From Psychrobacter piscatorii (GTDB taxonomy: Bacteria > Pseudomonadota > Gammaproteobacteria > Pseudomonadales > Moraxellaceae): a DNA stretch of 60,828 nucleotides. Positions within the stretch are counted from its first letter, which is position 1, and each line of letters opens with the position of its first letter. Positions 29,915 to 38,687 of this stretch are shown here, in pieces. A model generated the notes under the pieces. The model made no database searches and was not told the DNA's origin. It saw only the letters and a program-made list of their open reading frames with translations. Made by a program: the position numbers and the translations under genes. The stretch is from positions 1 through 60,828 of the forward strand of contig NZ_LNDJ01000002.1 in NCBI RefSeq assembly GCF_001444505.1. Direction: 5' to 3'.

Positions 29915-32116
29915 ATGACTCTTCCTTCTTCAGATTTACGCCTTGTTGATTTTACCAATGCTGCGCCAAGTACATTACAAACCCAAGTCATCAATGCTAT
30001 CGACGATGCCAATAGTTTCTTAGATAACTTGACGGCGGTGGCTGACAATAGTACTGGCATTGCAAAATTAAGCGCTGAGCAAGCACTGGCAGATGTGATG
30101 CAGTTTGATCATATCAATCTAGCGCTAGATCGTAGCTGGGGAATCTTATCTCATCTCAATGGCGTGATGAGTAACGATGAGATTCGTCATGTCCACCACG
30201 AGCTACTGCCCAAGTTATCGGCTTACGGGACGCGGGTTGGTCAACATCAGCCACTTTTTACCCGCTATCAAACGATCGTCGATGATACCGAGTTTTTTGC
30301 GGCACTTGAGCCGGCACGTGCGCGGGCGATCGAGCTGGCACTACGTAGCTTTGAGTTATCAGGGGTGGCATTACCTAAGACTGAGCAAGATAAATTTGCT
30401 GCTATTCAAAGTGAGCTATCTACCTTATCTGCGACATTCTCAGATCATATCTTGGATGCAACCCAAGCCTTTGCATTGCCTTTAGAAGAAAGTCAGCTAA
30501 AAGGCTTAACAGAGAGCGGTTTGGCGCTATTGGCAGATGCAGGTGAACAGTTCAAGACTCGTGAGCTTGCTAATGGCACCCTGAGTCAAACAGATATAGA
30601 CGCGCTTCCGACGCCTTATTATGTCGCAAGCTTGAACATTCCTGTATATCTAGCGGTTATGACCCACGCTGATGACCGCAGCTTACGGGAAACGCTGTAT
30701 CGCGCTTATGTCACGCGCGCCTCTGAATTTGATACGCATACCAATGCTAAAGGTGAGTCATTAAACAATGCTGACATCATGAGCCAAATTCTCACCTTAC
30801 GTGAACAAAAGGCCAAGTTATTAGGCTTTGATAATTATGCTGAAGTATCCCTATCGACTAAGATGGCAGACAGTGTCTTGGAAGTAGAGACATTCTTACG
30901 TGACTTGGCGGCCCAAGCGACCCCAGCCGCGCAGAAAGATTTAGCACAGTTACAGAGGTGTGCGCAGGATTATGGCATTGATGAATTGCAACCTTGGGAT
31001 AGCGCCTACATCGCTGAGAAAGTAAAACAAAGTGAATTTAGCTTGTCACAAGAAGAGATTCGTCCTTACTTCCCACTGCCAAAAGTGACTAGCGGTTTGT
31101 TTGCCATTGTCGAACGTCTATATGGTATTACCGTACAAGAGCAAAGCTATGAGGGTGCAGATGATCATTCTGTATCACGCTGGCACGATGATGTACGCTT
31201 TTATCAGCTGTTTGACGCTGATGATCGCTTGATTGGCGGGTTTTACTTTGACTTATTTGCGCGCAGCGGTAAGCGTGGCGGTGCATGGATGAGTGGTTTT
31301 CAATCTCGTTACAGTTACGAGGAACAAAACCATCAGCAGCTACCTGTTTGCTTCATGGTTGGCAATTTTACGCCCGCACTTGATGGCAAGCCAAGCTTAT
31401 TGACCCATGATGAGGTGCTGACCTTATTCCACGAATTTGGTCACGGCTTACATCATTTGTTAACTCAAGTGACGGTCGGTGATGTCGCGGGTGTCAATGG
31501 CGTCGAATGGGATGCCGTCGAGCTTCCTAGTCAGTTTATGGAAAACTGGGCTTGGGATGCTGAAGGCATTGCCCTTATTAGCAGTCATGTCGACACTGGC
31601 GAGCCACTGCCCAAGGACAAACTCGATGCACTATTGGCCGTCAAAAACTTCCAAAGCGGCCTACAAACGCTGCGCCAGATTGAGTTTGCGCTGTTTGATT
31701 TGCTGATTCACGCCCATACACCAGCACTTAATTATGAGGGTATCTTAGCGACTTTAAATGCCGTACGTAGCGATATCGCTATCATGCAAACACCTGACTA
31801 TAACCGCTTTGCCAATGGCTTCAGCCATATATTCGCAGGTGGCTATGCTGCAGGTTATTACTCGTATAAATGGGCTGAGCTGCTATCAGCTGACGCGTTT
31901 AGTAAGTTTGAAGAAGACGGCATTTTTAACCCAGCAACGGGTAAAGCTTTTCGTGAGTCGATCCTGTCTGTTGGAGGCAGTTTTCCAGCCAAAACCAATT
32001 TCGAAAACTTCCGTGGCCGTAGTGCGAACATAGATGCCTTGCTACGCCATAACGGTTTCACTGATGCAAAGAATACTGATGCTGCAAATGCTCAAACAAC
32101 ACGCGAGGCTATCTAA
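29915..32116 (+). CDS. prlC: Oligopeptidase A (M3 family zinc metallopeptidase)
   Basis: This is a cytoplasmic thimet-type metallopeptidase that degrades short peptides such as cleaved signal peptides. The zinc motif HEFGH is at residues 506-510, within LTLFHEFGHGLHHLLT, and the third ligand is provided by the glutamates in WDAVELPSQFMENW about 25 residues on. The C-terminal GGYAAGYYSYKWAELLSADAF is a family hallmark. At 733 residues it is slightly longer than E. coli OpdA (680), with a Gln/Ala-rich tail. The stop codon directly abuts the yheV-like ATG, so the two are co-translated. Confidence 0.94.
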   Translation: MTLPSSDLRLVDFTNAAPSTLQTQVINAIDDANSFLDNLTAVADNSTGIAKLSAEQALADVMQFDHINLALDRSWGILSHLNGVMSNDEIRHVHHELLPKLSAYGTRVGQHQPLFTRYQTIVDDTEFFAALEPARARAIELALRSFELSGVALPKTEQDKFAAIQSELSTLSATFSDHILDATQAFALPLEESQLKGLTESGLALLADAGEQFKTRELANGTLSQTDIDALPTPYYVASLNIPVYLAVMTHADDRSLRETLYRAYVTRASEFDTHTNAKGESLNNADIMSQILTLREQKAKLLGFDNYAEVSLSTKMADSVLEVETFLRDLAAQATPAAQKDLAQLQRCAQDYGIDELQPWDSAYIAEKVKQSEFSLSQEEIRPYFPLPKVTSGLFAIVERLYGITVQEQSYEGADDHSVSRWHDDVRFYQLFDADDRLIGGFYFDLFARSGKRGGAWMSGFQSRYSYEEQNHQQLPVCFMVGNFTPALDGKPSLLTHDEVLTLFHEFGHGLHHLLTQVTVGDVAGVNGVEWDAVELPSQFMENWAWDAEGIALISSHVDTGEPLPKDKLDALLAVKNFQSGLQTLRQIEFALFDLLIHAHTPALNYEGILATLNAVRSDIAIMQTPDYNRFANGFSHIFAGGYAAGYYSYKWAELLSADAFSKFEEDGIFNPATGKAFRESILSVGGSFPAKTNFENFRGRSANIDALLRHNGFTDAKNTDAANAQTTREAI

Positions 32117-32374
32117 ATGCGCTATCAGTCATCAAGCCCTAAACGTCGATTTTTAGCAGGAGTGCGCTGTCCAAAATGCCAGGAGATGGACGCTGTGGTA
32201 CAGATAAATATTGTTACGCCAGCGCCAGATGAATACATCGAATGCACAAAGTGTGGCCATTCGGAACACCGCCCTGACCCTGATGCCATCAGCGCCAAAA
32301 ACCATCTTGAGGATCAGCTTGCTCGCGATGCCATGACAACAGGCACCAGTGGTACAGTCAAGTTCAAACCCTAG
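32117..32374 (+). CDS. YheV-like putative zinc-ribbon protein
   Basis: An 85-residue protein with two CxxC knuckles (CPKC near residue 22 and CTKC near 47) that form a rubredoxin-like zinc ribbon, matching the YheV/DUF2387 family (function unknown). Its ATG follows immediately after the prlC stop codon with no gap, and a strong terminator comes about 60 bp later, so prlC-yheV form a two-gene unit. The tail (DAISAKNHLEDQL...) is charged and probably flexible. Confidence 0.82.
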   Translation: MRYQSSSPKRRFLAGVRCPKCQEMDAVVQINIVTPAPDEYIECTKCGHSEHRPDPDAISAKNHLEDQLARDAMTTGTSGTVKFKP

Positions 32375-32431
32375 TTATCCAGTGTGGTTTCTAGACTACC
32401 ACCTAAGCAACTCACTATTTAATACTGACTT

Positions 32432-32463
32432 AAGCCTATCTATCAATAGATAGGCTTTTTATT
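32432..32463 (+). terminator. Terminator of the prlC-yheV unit
   Basis: AAGCCTATCTAT-CA-ATAGATAGGCTT forms a perfect 12-bp stem followed by TTTATTTT on the plus strand. Confidence 0.92.
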
Positions 32464-32516
32464 TTGAGTTTGATATAGTAGGTCTACTTATATTCTTGAC
32501 ACAAATCGATCATAAT

Positions 32517-33065
32517 ATGAACCGTAAAAAAATGCGCCCTTTATCGACCAAGCCTTCTAGGGCAACATCTGCGACAGCTGGCCGACGAGTTTGGATTATC
32601 CTTATTTTTGCGGTGATACTCATTGCTGTTGGTTACTTACTTTGGGTAAAACCCGAGCCAGAAGTGGTTTCACCTATCATTCAATCAACTACGATGAATA
32701 AGCAAACCGAGGCTGCTCAAGCGGCTTCGACTCCACACGTCATAACTGATGAGCCTGACACTGTACTCACTGACAGCAGTTTCACTGATGAAAGCGCCAG
32801 TGCAGACGACAATAAGGGTGTTGAAACGCGAAACCCTAAAGCTATCTTAAATGCACCGCTGCCAAAGACGGACAGCTTAGCCAAAGAAGAAATTGATCGT
32901 TTAGAAGATGAACGTAAACGCTTAGCTGAACAAGAAAAGTTGGCTGCTGAGCAATTGGCAATGAATAAACAGCTAACCGATATGAAAGCAGAACAAATCG
33001 CTCTACTTGAACAGCAAATAGCACAATTAGAAGCGGATAGCTCTACTAGTACAGAGACACAATAA
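32517..33065 (+). CDS. Membrane-anchored coiled-coil protein, unknown function
   Basis: I do not recognise this 182-residue protein. It has a basic N-terminus, one strong transmembrane helix (VWIILIFAVILIAVGYLLWV, about residues 25-44), a low-complexity Thr/Ser/Asp-rich stretch, and a charged C-terminal half rich in Glu/Lys/Gln with heptad spacing (KEEIDRLEDERKRLAEQEKL onward), predicted to be coiled coil. The topology suggests one inner-membrane pass with the coiled coil in the periplasm. I prefer ATG 32517 to the TTG at 32496. It is followed after about 28 bp by the macro-like gene, probably in one operon. Confidence 0.7.
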   Translation: MNRKKMRPLSTKPSRATSATAGRRVWIILIFAVILIAVGYLLWVKPEPEVVSPIIQSTTMNKQTEAAQAASTPHVITDEPDTVLTDSSFTDESASADDNKGVETRNPKAILNAPLPKTDSLAKEEIDRLEDERKRLAEQEKLAAEQLAMNKQLTDMKAEQIALLEQQIAQLEADSSTSTETQ

Positions 33066-33093
33066 ACGCAGGATTTTCACAAAGAGGTCTATA

Positions 33094-33657
33094 ATGGCGT
33101 TTCTGCAACTTACGCATGCCTCTATTTTAAATAGCAATGCACAGCTGCTTGTTTTACCTGTCAATAACGCTGGTGTCATTCTAGACCCTGTGCTCACGCG
33201 AGCCAAAACATTGTTTCCTGATAACTATCATCGTTATCATAGCGCGTGCCGTGATGGCAGTCTGAGTGTTGGCAGCTGCTTACTGTATAAGCGCACACGT
33301 GAGCAATCTGGTCTTGGCATCAGTAGTAACGGCAATCAACCGAGTTATATCGCCAACCTTGCTGTATCAAACCACCCATACTATCCTGCGCGGTCGCGTT
33401 GGCTCATCGCGGCTTTGATCGACCTACAGCAACAATTAATTCCGCTCATACGCTACCAAGGCATACGCAGAGTTGCGCTACTCGCTCGTCCGCTTATCTC
33501 CGATAATCCACGCGATCCTATATCTAATAAAAATGGGAGTATAAATTCGCTGCCTCTAGATTGGCAGACTGATACGTTGCCATTATTGACCACGTATTTA
33601 CAAGACCTACCAAAACTGCGTATCGATATACATATGCCCAAAAGCATTGATTTATAA
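33094..33657 (+). CDS. Diverged macro-domain-like protein
   Basis: The 187-residue product resembles ADP-ribose-binding macro domains in its N-terminal third. LVLPVNNAGVILDPVLTRA corresponds to the N-x-x-G-V-G-x-G-x-A loop, and LFPDNYHRYHSACRDGSLSVG corresponds to the following helix and turn. The glycines that normally contact the distal ribose (GxG after the Val) are replaced here by ILDPV, so catalysis or classic ADP-ribose binding is uncertain. A C-terminal RRVALLARPLIS strand fits a Rossmann-like sheet. It starts after AGAGG and is probably co-transcribed with the coiled-coil gene. Confidence 0.6.
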   Translation: MAFLQLTHASILNSNAQLLVLPVNNAGVILDPVLTRAKTLFPDNYHRYHSACRDGSLSVGSCLLYKRTREQSGLGISSNGNQPSYIANLAVSNHPYYPARSRWLIAALIDLQQQLIPLIRYQGIRRVALLARPLISDNPRDPISNKNGSINSLPLDWQTDTLPLLTTYLQDLPKLRIDIHMPKSIDL

Positions 33658-33693
33658 ATGGCTCTCTAGCCAGTCATCATTTTTTTGCGCCCA

Positions 33694-33742
33694 TAAAAAA
33701 ACCGTCTTGGGCACCCATAAGAGCATCCCAAGGCGGTTTTTA
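33694..33742. terminator. Terminator of pnp (bidirectional)
   Basis: AAAACCG-C-CTTGGG pairs with CCCAAG-A-CGGTTTT around a 15-nt loop, followed by a T-run on the minus strand and, in the other direction, GGTTTTTAT. It can stop both pnp and the convergent macro-like gene. Confidence 0.9.
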
Positions 33743-33770
33743 TGAATCAAACTACATCAAATACTGAGCC

Positions 33771-35873
33771 TTAGTTCTGCTCAACACCTTTCATCGTCAG
33801 TTTGATACGGCCGCGGTTATCAACGTCTTGCACAAGCACTTTAACGACCTGACCTTCTTTCAGATAATCAGATACATTTTCTACGCGCTCTTCTGCGATT
33901 TGTGAAATATGTACTAAACCATCAGTGTTTGGTAAAACATTCACAAATGCCCCAAAGTCGACGATACGAGCAACCGTACCTTCATAAGTTTTGCCAACTT
34001 CAACTTCAGCAGTTATTGCTTCGATTTTACCGATAGCGGCTTTAGTCGCTGCTTTGTTTTCACCAAAGATACGAATCGTACCAGCGTCATCGATATCGAT
34101 AACCGCACCAGTCTCTTCGGTTAGCTGACGGATGGTTGCGCCGCCTTTACCGATAACGTCACGAATTTTGTCTGGGTTGATTTCGATAACGGCATAGTTT
34201 GGTGCATGAGCGTTGATTTCAGTACGGCTCTCAGGCAATACTTGGTTCATTGCGTCCAAGATATGGATACGACCAGCGTGGGCTTGCTTAAGCGCTTGCT
34301 CCATGATGTCAGGGGTAATACCTTCGATTTTGATATCCATCTGTAGTGCAGTGATACCGTTTTTAGAACCGGCTACTTTAAAGTCCATATCACCTAGATG
34401 ATCTTCGTCACCTAAGATATCTGACAAGACAGCAAAACGCTCGCCTTCTTTAACCAGACCCATCGCGATACCAGCAACTGGTGCTTTTAATGGTACGCCT
34501 GCATCCATCAACGCCAAGCTTGCACCGCAAACAGACGCCATAGAAGATGAACCGTTTGATTCAGTGATTTCTGATACCACACGGATGACATATGGGAAGC
34601 GTTCGCTATCTGGCAGCATCGCTTGTACACCGCGGCGTGCAAGGCGACCATGGCCGATTTCACGACGCTTTGGAATACCTTCGCGGCCTGTCTCACCCAC
34701 TGAGAAATGCGGGAAGTTGTAATGCAGCATGAAATGGTCACGAATCGTGCCACCTAATGAGTCAATCATGTTGACGTCACGGCTGTTACCAAGTGTGGTT
34801 GTAACTAGTGCTTGCGTCTCACCGCGGGTAAACAACGCTGAACCATGTGTATATGGTAATACACCCACTTGTACGTCAAGCGCACGAACCGTCTCAAGAT
34901 CACGACCATCAATACGCGGCTTACCTGACAAGATATTGTCACGAACGGTACGATATTTAAGGTCGTTGTAGATTTCTTTTAGCTCAGACACAGTATCTGC
35001 ATAAGTTTCTGACTCAGCATCACCAGCAAGCGTATCAATGATTGATTGTTTGATCTCATCAAGCTTCGTGTAGCGCTCTTGCTTATCAGTGATGGTGTAT
35101 GCATCTGCAACTTGCTCACCGAACTGCTCTTTCATGCTGCTAGTCAGTGCTTGATCACGCTCAGGCGCAGAATACTGCTGCTTAGCAGTACCAATTTCTT
35201 CCGCCATTGATGCGATATTATCGATAACGATTTGCTGCTGCTGATGACCATACAATACGGCACCTAACATCTGATCTTCTGACAGCTCAGCTGCTTCAGA
35301 TTCAACCATCAATACCGCTGACTTAGTACCAGCCACGACCAAATCTAGATCACTGGTTTCAAGCTGCTCAGTCGTTGGGTTTAGTACGTATTCGCCGTTA
35401 ATAAAACCAACACGAGCGGCAGCGACAGGGCCATTGAATGGCGCATCAGAGATAGCCAATGCGGCTGAAGCACCGATTAATGCAGCGATGTCTGCAGACT
35501 GCGTTTTATCTGATGATACAACGGTGGCAGTAATTTGAATCTCGTTTACATAACCTTCAGGAAATAACGGACGAATCGGACGGTCGATCAAGCGAGAGGT
35601 CAGCGTTTCAAACTCGCTCGCACGGCCTTCACGTTTGCCGTAAGCACCTGGGATTTTACCCGCTGCATACATTTTTTCTTGATAGTTTACGGTCAATGGA
35701 AAGAAGTTTTGACCTTCTTTGGCTTCTGATTTTACGACTGCTGCGACAAGTACGGTCACGCCACCCATGTGTACTAATACAGAGTTTGCTTGACGAGCAA
35801 TACGTCCTGTCTCGATAACGACCTGCTGGTCGCCGTACTGAAATTCACGCTTAATGGTATTAAACATTGTCAT
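33771..35873 (-). CDS. pnp: Polyribonucleotide nucleotidyltransferase (PNPase)
   Basis: This is a phosphorolytic 3'-5' exoribonuclease and degradosome component that is important for cold growth in related bacteria. The 700-residue protein shows two RNase PH-like domains (about 1-220 and 310-540, with [16 protein letters not shown] and the [22 protein letters not shown] active region), a KH domain (about 550-615, [15 protein letters not shown]), and an S1 domain (about 620-695, GFAFVNVLP-type: [20 protein letters not shown]). The start ATG is preceded by AGGAAG. It lies behind a leader of several hundred bases containing a strong hairpin. Confidence 0.97.
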   Translation of the reverse strand: MTMFNTIKREFQYGDQQVVIETGRIARQANSVLVHMGGVTVLVAAVVKSEAKEGQNFFPLTVNYQEKMYAAGKIPGAYGKREGRASEFETLTSRLIDRPIRPLFPEGYVNEIQITATVVSSDKTQSADIAALIGASAALAISDAPFNGPVAAARVGFINGEYVLNPTTEQLETSDLDLVVAGTKSAVLMVESEAAELSEDQMLGAVLYGHQQQQIVIDNIASMAEEIGTAKQQYSAPERDQALTSSMKEQFGEQVADAYTITDKQERYTKLDEIKQSIIDTLAGDAESETYADTVSELKEIYNDLKYRTVRDNILSGKPRIDGRDLETVRALDVQVGVLPYTHGSALFTRGETQALVTTTLGNSRDVNMIDSLGGTIRDHFMLHYNFPHFSVGETGREGIPKRREIGHGRLARRGVQAMLPDSERFPYVIRVVSEITESNGSSSMASVCGASLALMDAGVPLKAPVAGIAMGLVKEGERFAVLSDILGDEDHLGDMDFKVAGSKNGITALQMDIKIEGITPDIMEQALKQAHAGRIHILDAMNQVLPESRTEINAHAPNYAVIEINPDKIRDVIGKGGATIRQLTEETGAVIDIDDAGTIRIFGENKAATKAAIGKIEAITAEVEVGKTYEGTVARIVDFGAFVNVLPNTDGLVHISQIAEERVENVSDYLKEGQVVKVLVQDVDNRGRIKLTMKGVEQN

Positions 35874-35893
35874 ATAATCTTCCTAATGTTGAC

Positions 35894-35935
35894 TGACAAA
35901 AGTGATATCAGCTTTAAAAAACCTGATATCTGTCA
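35894..35935 (-). promoter_or_regulatory. Leader hairpin of pnp, possible autoregulatory element
   Basis: In the minus-strand transcript, TGACA-GATATCAG pairs with CTGATATC...TGTCA around an A/T-rich loop, ending about 20 nt before the pnp start codon. In E. coli, PNPase controls its own mRNA through an RNase III-cleaved leader stem; a stem in this place is a candidate for the same role. Confidence 0.5.
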
Positions 35936-36442
35936 TTAAAATTCTGTGTATATGGTCATTAACTGACAATCTCTCTATTAGAAATCATCTCAATCAATGC
36001 CAATAACTTTACCTAATTATTTCATATATCTTTTCGTGCTAGACATCGTACTATTATGTATATTTGGTCGTTCAATTTTGGCTTTACTATAAATACTATC
36101 AAACAGACATTAAGTCAAAAGACTTCGGCGCTAAAGACCGTCTAGGCTATGTCTACGCTCTTAAGAATCAGCTATTTACGCAGTAAGCTAAGAGACAAGT
36201 ACTTTATCAGTAGTCGCTATATATTCAGTAGATATACTATCGAACTCACAAGGCATTATTTTACAGTGATTTATAGCCATTGACCAATTAATTGCAGAAC
36301 AGAGACGTTATCGATAGGAAATACTGATTTTAATGCCCAATCAGCATCATTATCACTATTTTTGGTAGCTTATGTTTGTCGACCTTGATGTGTTTTAGAC
36401 AAATGGTGCTATCTAAACATAGCTTTCAAAATGAATAAGCAT
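35936..36442. other. Intergenic region upstream of pnp
   Basis: About 500 bp with no convincing gene on either strand. Stop codons are frequent in every frame. It presumably holds the pnp promoter and the start of its leader. Confidence 0.5.
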
Positions 36443-36480
36443 AAAAAAAACGGCGTGAAACTATTCCACACCGTTTTTAG
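36443..36480. terminator. Terminator of rpsO
   Basis: On the minus strand AAAACGGTGTGGAA-TAG-TTTCACGCCGTTTT forms a stem with a few mismatches, followed by eight T. A T-run on the other strand also allows it to work in reverse. It separates rpsO from pnp, unlike a simple rpsO-pnp read-through. Confidence 0.85.
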
Positions 36481-36597
36481 AAAAATCTATTTTATCGATA
36501 ACAACAAACAAGTTCCAAGCAGTTAGCAAAAGTTTTAAGATTCTGCCATATAATGGCGTCCTTTGTTTTACCACCCACTCGTACTATTGTAGTTAGA

Positions 36598-36864
36598 TTA
36601 GCGACGTAGACCTAACTGACTGATAAGAGTGGTGTAGCGACCAAGATCTTTACCTTTTAGGTAATCAAGCAATTTGCGACGCGTGTTAACCATACGGATA
36701 AGACCGCGACGGCTATGATGGTCAGCTTTATGTTCTTTGAAATGATTCTGCAAATCGTTGATACGAGCGCTCAACAAAGCTACTTGAACTTCTGGGGAGC
36801 CAGTGTCGTTTTCGCCACGTTGGTATTGAGCGATGATTTGTTCACGATCGGTATTAGTTAGCAT
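36598..36864 (-). CDS. rpsO: 30S ribosomal protein S15
   Basis: Small primary 16S-binding ribosomal protein of 88 residues. The start is set at ATG 36864 (MLTNTDREQ), with a GGAG site at proper spacing; a slightly longer reading frame exists but has no ribosome site and adds non-family residues. Conserved S15 blocks are visible: [14 protein letters not shown] near residue 23, and [20 protein letters not shown] near 50. Gene order truB ... rpsO-pnp is as in other gammaproteobacteria, but here the gap to truB contains three extra genes. Confidence 0.97.
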   Translation of the reverse strand: MLTNTDREQIIAQYQRGENDTGSPEVQVALLSARINDLQNHFKEHKADHHSRRGLIRMVNTRRKLLDYLKGKDLGRYTTLISQLGLRR

Positions 36865-37142
36865 AAATATCTCCGGCAATGCTAAAAACTTTAAAAACGG
36901 ACTACAATTTGAGTCAGATTAAAAGCAGTAGAATAGTAAATAAAATAACTTGCGCGCCATTCAGGACAACCCTGCATTACTAGAGTTGACCTAGTGTACG
37001 ACAAATTCAGTTAAAGATAACAACCATTTAACACGTTTGAACGTATGCATTATATTTGTTCACGTCAACACCTAGTTAAGGTGTGGATCTAACCAACATA
37101 CATTATTCAAAAACTGATTTAAATGTGAGGGCAATTATAACA
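36865..37142. other. Upstream region of rpsO
   Basis: About 280 bp of AT-rich sequence with no gene. It must contain the rpsO promoter and any S15 autoregulatory structure; none stood out clearly. Confidence 0.4.
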
Positions 37143-37170
37143 AAAAACTGCTGAACTATCAGCAGTTTTT
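37143..37170. terminator. Terminator downstream of the small acidic gene
   Basis: AAAAACTGCTGA-ACTA-TCAGCAGTTTTT is a perfect inverted repeat with T-runs at both ends, 70 bp after the stop codon of the 58-residue acidic protein. It should end minus-strand transcripts and can also act in reverse. Confidence 0.88.
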
Positions 37171-37238
37171 CATAAAACTTGTAAATTTGGATCTGGCCTT
37201 AATGGGATGACAATTTATCAACAGATGACAATGTTTGC

Positions 37239-37415
37239 TTATTTGTTAACATCATCTTGTGTTGCATTGCCACCTAGCTCGTCATCGTCAAGTGGTGACG
37301 CTGTGGTGACTTCTGCCAAACTATCAGGAGTAGCATCCTCACTAGGATCAATGTCTTCTGATAATTGCTGAATTTCTTTTTCTTGCGCATCCATATTATC
37401 TGTTGAGTTACTCAT
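37239..37415 (-). CDS. Small acidic hypothetical protein (58 aa)
   Basis: The ATG at 37415 has a good GGAGCT ribosome site, giving a protein of 58 residues that starts MSNSTDNMDAQ. It is dominated by Asp/Glu/Ser/Thr, with LDDDELGGNATQDD near the C-terminus. It has no cysteine, signal peptide or membrane segment, and is probably disordered. It is followed by its own terminator. Its start (MSNS) and composition resemble the equally small gene just upstream, suggesting a paralogous pair. I do not recognise the family. Confidence 0.7.
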   Translation of the reverse strand: MSNSTDNMDAQEKEIQQLSEDIDPSEDATPDSLAEVTTASPLDDDELGGNATQDDVNK

Positions 37416-37541
37416 GTTAGCTCCTACATTATTATTTTTCAACATATCTATTTTACAGTTACCAATACTAATATAATTATTACTACTAAGCTAAAGCCAA
37501 ATGCAGCTGTGCCATTCTAGACTGAATGACACACAAAGATA

Positions 37542-37703
37542 CTATTGGTCTTCTTTAGCATCTTCTACATTACTAGCAATACGGTCTGCTGCTGCTTCGC
37601 TGTTTTCAGTATGGTTGTCTTCAGTTTGACTCTTAAGAGCAGCGGTTGCCGATTCAGCACGTTGTTGCTCAAGTTCAGTATCATTTGGGTTAGAGTTAGA
37701 CAT
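37542..37703 (-). CDS. Small acidic hypothetical protein (53 aa)
   Basis: This is a short gene of 53 codons: ATG at 37703, TAG at 37542, with AAGGA 7 bp before the start. The product begins MSNSNPNDTELEQQ and is rich in Glu, Asp, Asn, Ala and Gln (AAADRIASNVEDAKEDQ at the end), soluble and probably disordered or helical. The clean ribosome site, the amino-terminal similarity to the neighbouring acidic protein and the shared orientation argue that it is real. Function unknown. Confidence 0.62.
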   Translation of the reverse strand: MSNSNPNDTELEQQRAESATAALKSQTEDNHTENSEAAADRIASNVEDAKEDQ

Positions 37704-37777
37704 AATATTTTCCTTAATTGTAATTATAAATAGTTGAGAATTTTTAATTTTTCATCTTTCAATAAATGAAGCAAAAT

Positions 37778-38302
37778 TTAAGACAATGCTTTGTCGATAG
37801 CATCGACAAAATTACTGATATCATCTGGATTACGTGAAGTAATTAAGTTGCCATCGACTTGTACAGTCTTGTCGACGTACGTCGCACCAGCATTTTCTAG
37901 ATCGGTTTGCAGCGTATGATAGGCTGTTAGTGTTTTGCCTTTAGCAATGCCCGTGTTGATAAGTGCCCAAGGAGCGTGGCATATCACAGCTAATGGTTTA
38001 CCTGCATCATTGATAGCATTGATAATGTCATGGGCTTCTTTATTACCGCGAATGGTATCCGCATTGACCGTACCACCTGGTAATACCAATGCATCATAAT
38101 CGGAAACATTTGCATCTTTTGCGAAGATATCAGCAGTAAAGGTATCACCTTTATTTACATCTTGCTGCATAGCTTGCACTTCTTTATCTTCATTAGTAGT
38201 GATCAGAAGGGTCTTGTAACCTTTGTCTTTCAGCTGGTTATTAACGTCTTCGTATTCTGCTTGCTCAAAATTATTGTGTAGTAAAAAAGCGATCGTTTTC
38301 AT
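37778..38302 (-). CDS. DJ-1/PfpI family protein (glyoxalase/deglycase-like)
   Basis: The 174-residue product has the DJ-1/PfpI nucleophile elbow AVICHAPWALI (Cys near residue 104, followed by His) and the conserved acidic residue in the first strand region (NNFEQAEYED near residue 10-20, Glu). This is the YhbO/PfpI subfamily, whose members are linked to protection against reactive carbonyls and other stresses. It also shows ALVLPGGTVNADTIRGN near residue 70. It lies in the rpsO-truB gap with the two small acidic genes, all on the minus strand. Confidence 0.87.
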   Translation of the reverse strand: MKTIAFLLHNNFEQAEYEDVNNQLKDKGYKTLLITTNEDKEVQAMQQDVNKGDTFTADIFAKDANVSDYDALVLPGGTVNADTIRGNKEAHDIINAINDAGKPLAVICHAPWALINTGIAKGKTLTAYHTLQTDLENAGATYVDKTVQVDGNLITSRNPDDISNFVDAIDKALS

Positions 38303-38562
38303 AATATTTCCTTTTCTGTCTGTACTTGTTTTTGTTTATTTACATTCGAGTTTTTATAATCGAATTTATTATTGCGCGATAATTTTTGTTGTTTATTATG
38401 ATTTGATAAATGATTTTTGCATTAATAATAGTCATCCTCTGACATATTTTTTCTTATTAAAGAATGTCCTTTCTACATGCTTTTTATTCTTATTTTTTAT
38501 TGTTATATTATTTTTCCAGTTTATTTTTCATCCAGTCTTCCCTAGCTGATGTATCTACTGTA
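38303..38562. other. AT-rich upstream region of the DJ-1/PfpI gene
   Basis: About 260 bp with long T-rich stretches on the plus strand and no gene. It probably contains the promoter of the DJ-1-like gene; such AT-rich DNA also invites nucleoid-protein binding. Confidence 0.4.
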
Positions 38563-38597
38563 CAAAAAAAACAGGTCTCACCATAGGTGAAACCTGC
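38563..38597 (-). terminator. Terminator of truB (end of the rimP-nusA-infB-rbfA-truB cluster)
   Basis: The minus strand reads CAGGT-T-TCACC-TAT-GGTGA-G-ACCTG followed by eight T. One mismatch lies in an 11-bp stem. Confidence 0.92.
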
Positions 38598-38687
38598 AAT
38601 AAAATGTGACGGTATGTGATTAGTGTAAACTATTAGTAAATTGAATAGGCCTCAGTTAACAGACTAGCTATAGCAATCACTCTATTA

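Noticed and set aside
35936..36442. A hidden gene in the gap between rpsO and pnp
   Set aside because: No frame longer than a few dozen codons has a ribosome site or recognisable composition.
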